From contig CANCAR010000031.1 of the NCBI GenBank assembly GCA_947374125.1, positions 1 to 17,978 of the forward strand: 17,978 nucleotides of DNA, given 5' to 3'. Source of the stretch: Hyphomicrobiales bacterium (GTDB taxonomy: Bacteria > Pseudomonadota > Alphaproteobacteria > Rhizobiales > Beijerinckiaceae). Below, piece after piece: positions 15,717 through 17,978 of this stretch. A program made the translations under genes and the position numbers. Position 1 is the first letter of the stretch. Every line of letters begins with the position of its first letter. The notes under the pieces are model-generated. The model searched no databases. It saw nothing but the letters and a program-made list of their open reading frames with translations, and had not been told where the DNA came from.

Positions 15717-17123
15717 TTAATAGCGGTAATGTTCAGGCTTGAATGGACCAGACTGCGGCAATCCAAGATAATCCGCCTGCTTGTTCGACAGTTTGGTCAA
15801 CTTTACACCAATCTTATCGAGATGCAGCGCGGCTACCTTTTCATCCAAATGTTTGGGAAGCGTGTAGACCTTGTTTTCATATTGCCCTTGCTTTGTCCAG
15901 AGCTCGATCTGTGCCAAAGTTTGGTTCGTGAATGACGCCGACATAACAAAAGAGGGATGCCCTGTTGCGTTACCCAGATTTACGAGGCGACCCTCCGAAA
16001 GCACGATGATACGCTTATTATCCGCGAATTCGACTTCATCGACCTGCGGCTTAACATTGAACCACTTCATGTTTTTAAGGGATGAAATTTGAATTTCACT
16101 GTCAAAATGCCCGATATTACAAACAATGGCCCGATCCTTCATTGCTCGCATATGATCGATCGTAATCACGTCGACATTGCCTGTCGCTGTTACAAAAATG
16201 TCTGCACGGGGCGCAGCATCTTCCATTGTGGTGACTTCATAACCTTCCATTGCCGCTTGAAGGGCGCAGATAGGGTCAACCTCCGACACCATAACCCGGC
16301 ACCCAGCGTTGCGCAGTGACGCAGCCGAGCCCTTACCAACATCACCGAAGCCGGCGACCATAGCCACTTTACCGGCCATCATAACGTCAGTGCCGCGTCG
16401 AATACCGTCGACGAGGGACTCGCGACATCCATATAGATTATCAAACTTTGACTTCGTAACCGAGTCATTTACGTTGATGGCGGGGAACAGAAGCTTCCCC
16501 TCGTTCGCCATAATGTAAAGCCGATGAACGCCTGTGGTAGTTTCTTCCGTTACTCCCTTAATATTTACACCATTTCGGCCATACCAACCGGGATTTGATT
16601 TCAGTCGCTTTTTTATGGAGGCGAATAAAACTTCCTCTTCCTCGTTGCCCGGAGCTTCTAAAAAAGCAGTGTCGCCAGCTTCGGCCCGCATACCGAGGTG
16701 GATCAACATGGTCGCATCGCCACCATCGTCAAGAATCATGTTTGGCGTTCCGCCGTCCGCCCATTCGAAAATTTTATGGGTATATTCCCAATAATCCTCA
16801 AGGCTTTCACCCTTTATGGCAAATACTGGTGTACCTGCTGCGGCAATTGCCGCTGCAGCGTGGTCTTGTGTTGAATAGATATTGCAAGAGGCCCACCGAA
16901 CATCCGCTCCGAGTGCCTGTAATGTTTCAATCAAAACACCCGTCTGAATGGTCATGTGCAACGAACCAGCGATGCGAGCACCCTTAAGTGGCTTACTTTG
17001 TCCGAACTCAGCACGTGTCGACATAAGACCGGGCATTTCTGTTTCGGCAATGGTCAATTCTTTGCGTCCCCAATCGGCCAAAGAAAGATCAGCGATCCGA
17101 TAATCATTGAAATGAGTTGTCAT
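15717..17123 (-). CDS. ahcY: Adenosylhomocysteinase (S-adenosylhomocysteine hydrolase)
   Basis: A 468-residue cytoplasmic enzyme that splits S-adenosylhomocysteine into homocysteine and adenosine, relieving product inhibition of methyltransferases. Family landmarks are AGSLHMTIQT (52-61, His56), ASCNIYSTQDHAAA (79-92), ILDDGGDAT (130-138), TEETTTGVHR (192-201), NVNDSVTKSKFDN (217-229, with the NAD-site Lys224) and the Rossmann loop VAGFGDVGKGS (256-266). The C-terminus ends KPEHYRY, the conserved tail of the family. It has the roughly 40-residue insertion (about 150-190) of the bacterial/plant long form. The ATG at 17123 has TAGGA 5 bases upstream; an upstream start at 17168 would add 15 residues not found in the family. 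It follows HPr after 126 bases, which contain hairpins and a possible promoter, and ends at a strong terminator. Confidence 0.97.
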   Translation of the reverse strand: MTTHFNDYRIADLSLADWGRKELTIAETEMPGLMSTRAEFGQSKPLKGARIAGSLHMTIQTGVLIETLQALGADVRWASCNIYSTQDHAAAAIAAAGTPVFAIKGESLEDYWEYTHKIFEWADGGTPNMILDDGGDATMLIHLGMRAEAGDTAFLEAPGNEEEEVLFASIKKRLKSNPGWYGRNGVNIKGVTEETTTGVHRLYIMANEGKLLFPAINVNDSVTKSKFDNLYGCRESLVDGIRRGTDVMMAGKVAMVAGFGDVGKGSAASLRNAGCRVMVSEVDPICALQAAMEGYEVTTMEDAAPRADIFVTATGNVDVITIDHMRAMKDRAIVCNIGHFDSEIQISSLKNMKWFNVKPQVDEVEFADNKRIIVLSEGRLVNLGNATGHPSFVMSASFTNQTLAQIELWTKQGQYENKVYTLPKHLDEKVAALHLDKIGVKLTKLSNKQADYLGLPQSGPFKPEHYRY

Positions 17124-17161
17124 GACAGTCCTAGTTTTAATTGGATGGGAGAATACCGCTA

Positions 17162-17179
17162 ACGGCAAACATTTACCGT
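17162..17179 (-). promoter_or_regulatory. Hairpin in the ahcY 5' leader
   Basis: On the minus strand ACGGTAA and TTGCCGT form a 7-bp stem (one G-T pair) with an ATGT loop, about 40 bases upstream of the ahcY start. No T-run follows, so it is not a terminator. It does not match the SAH or SAM riboswitch patterns that I know. Function unknown. Confidence 0.35.
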
Positions 17180-17182
17180 GTG

Positions 17183-17211
17183 CTGATATCAGGCATGGCC
17201 GTGAATCGCAA
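17183..17211 (-). promoter_or_regulatory. Possible ahcY promoter
   Basis: Minus-strand TTGCGA (17211-17206) and TATCAG (17188-17183) are 17 bases apart, each matching four of six sigma-70 consensus bases. Transcription would begin near 17177, leaving a leader of roughly 55 bases that enters the hairpin at 17162-17179. A GAATC site (17203-17207) overlaps the -35. Prediction by eye only. Confidence 0.3.
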
Positions 17212-17216
17212 TATAG

Positions 17217-17236
17217 ATATAAAGAAAACTTTATAT
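17217..17236 (-). repeat. AT-rich hairpin after HPr
   Basis: ATATAAAG and CTTTATAT form a perfect 8-bp stem with a 4-base loop, 14 bases past the HPr stop codon on the minus strand. It is too AT-rich and lacks a good T-tract for a classical terminator. It may protect the HPr mRNA end or simply be part of the AT-rich ahcY upstream region. Confidence 0.35.
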
Positions 17237-17249
17237 GAAATTTTTTGTC

Positions 17250-17543
17250 TTACTCTTCCTCGCCAAACCGATCAGCCACCAAAGAAGATAGCGCGTTTAT
17301 AGCCTCCTCAGCATCGGGTCCCTTTGCGATTAACGTGACCTTCGAGCCAATTCCGGCGCCGAGCGTTAGAATTCCCATAATGGAAGTGCCTCCTACCGTC
17401 TCTCCGGAGCGCGTGACAGAAATATCAGACTCGAAACGGCCCGCGCATTGCACAAATTTTGCGGTTGCACGTGCATGCAGTCCTTTTTTATTCACGATTT
17501 CCACTTCGCAAATCACAAGATCTTTTTGTATTGCCTCAATCAT
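17250..17543 (-). CDS. ptsH: HPr-family phosphocarrier protein (regulatory PTS)
   Basis: A 97-residue HPr protein. The phosphorylation site is NKKGLHARATAKF with His23, which takes phosphate from enzyme I and passes it to EIIA. The second regulatory region GGTSIMGILTLGAG contains Ser54, equivalent to the Ser46 that HPr kinase modifies in other bacteria. Most alphaproteobacteria have HPr and an EIIA of this kind but few sugar permeases, so the system is usually regulatory (PTS-Ntr-like) rather than for uptake; that is general knowledge, not visible here. It follows the EIIA gene after 39 bases and is probably co-transcribed with it. The ATG at 17543 has only a weak GGA 10 bases upstream, so its translation may be modest or depend on EIIA. 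Confidence 0.93.
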   Translation of the reverse strand: MIEAIQKDLVICEVEIVNKKGLHARATAKFVQCAGRFESDISVTRSGETVGGTSIMGILTLGAGIGSKVTLIAKGPDAEEAINALSSLVADRFGEEE

Positions 17544-17582
17544 AAAATTGAAATCCAGTTACGAAAAATTATCTAGACTGCA

Positions 17583-17978
17583 TTATTTTCCCGCAAGAAC
17601 CTGGCTTGCAACGTTGATATATTTACGACCGGCGTCTTGTGCCTGCGCTACCGCCTGTTGTAGGTCACAATCGCCTCGAACGCTTGCCAATTTGATCAAC
17701 ATTGGCAAGTTGATCCCCGCGACAACTTCGGTACGCCCGGTACCCATCACCGAAATCGCCAAATTCGATGGTGTGCCGCCGAACATGTCTGTCAAAATGA
17801 CTACACCATCCCCCGTATCAACGCCCTGGACTGCCTCGATAATCTCCATTCGACGAGCATCCATATCATCTTCGGGCCCAATCGTGACAGTTTCAATTTG
17901 ATTTTGGCGTCCCACAACATGTTCTAGTGCAGCAAGGAACTCGATCGCAAGTTTCCCATGCGTGACGAGAACCATACC
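17583..17978 (-). CDS. PTS EIIA component, mannose/fructose type (5' end missing)
   Basis: 131 codons are visible; the frame is open through the right edge. An ATG at 17975 begins MVLVTHGKLA, but the family usually starts a few residues earlier, and the codon before it (GGT, Gly) fits the common MIG start, so I treat the gene as cut. The active-site His is in VTHGKLA. Other family features are the acidic GPEDDMDARR, VVILTDMFGGTPSNLA and GINLPMLIKLA. It accepts phosphate from HPr. No EIIB or EIIC gene is next to it on the visible side, which agrees with a regulatory role. HPr kinase often lies immediately upstream in alphaproteobacteria and may be just outside the window. Confidence 0.92.
   Translation of the reverse strand, partial: GMVLVTHGKLAIEFLAALEHVVGRQNQIETVTIGPEDDMDARRMEIIEAVQGVDTGDGVVILTDMFGGTPSNLAISVMGTGRTEVVAGINLPMLIKLASVRGDCDLQQAVAQAQDAGRKYINVASQVLAGK

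Noticed and set aside
17124..17249. SAH or SAM riboswitch before ahcY
   Set aside because: The hairpins present do not match the conserved core sequences of these riboswitches as I know them.
1..17978. Insertion sequences, CRISPR arrays, phage genes, tRNA or rRNA genes
   Set aside because: No transposase or integrase frame, regular repeat-spacer pattern or RNA-gene signature was seen on either strand.

Overview
The window looks like an alphaproteobacterial chromosome. The main evidence is gene order on the minus strand. Read in the direction of transcription it runs PTS EIIA, HPr, ahcY, a divL-type regulator, a tsaE-amgK fusion, murU, addB, addA, trxA. From general knowledge I recognise this as a conserved alphaproteobacterial block. 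AddA and AddB are of the alphaproteobacterial type, and DivL is essentially restricted to that class. I cannot name the genus from sequence alone.

Left part (1-3522). The 5' end of a small secreted-protein gene leaves the window leftwards (1-100, minus). Divergent from it is a proline-racemase-superfamily gene whose Cys/Thr active-site pair points to trans-3-hydroxy-L-proline dehydratase. Next come a RelE/HigB-like toxin and its helix-turn-helix antitoxin (1309-1922), with a palindrome inside the likely promoter. An NhaD/CitMHS-like antiporter follows (2104-3522). Hand-counted sample lines here are clearly more GC-rich than those of the genes to the right.

Main block (3530-17978, all minus). 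EIIA (cut by the window edge) and HPr belong to a regulatory phosphotransferase system. ahcY clears S-adenosylhomocysteine and ends at a strong intrinsic terminator. After a 405-base gap without a convincing gene, divL starts a tightly packed operon: divL, tsaE-amgK, murU, addB and addA are joined by one TAATG and three ATGA stop/start overlaps. trxA follows after 77 bases and may have its own promoter. The products cover cell-cycle control (DivL), tRNA t6A modification (TsaE), cell-wall sugar recycling (AmgK and MurU), double-strand-break repair (AddAB) and thiol redox (TrxA).

Nothing here is clearly a new system. The points most worth a second look are the DivL pseudokinase with Tyr580 at the phospho-histidine position, the TsaE-AmgK fusion beside murU, the probably leaderless toxin mRNA with its embedded operator, the overlapping operon, the change in base composition near 3.5 kb, and several unassigned dyads in the divL and ahcY upstream regions. 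No transposon, CRISPR array, tRNA or rRNA was seen.
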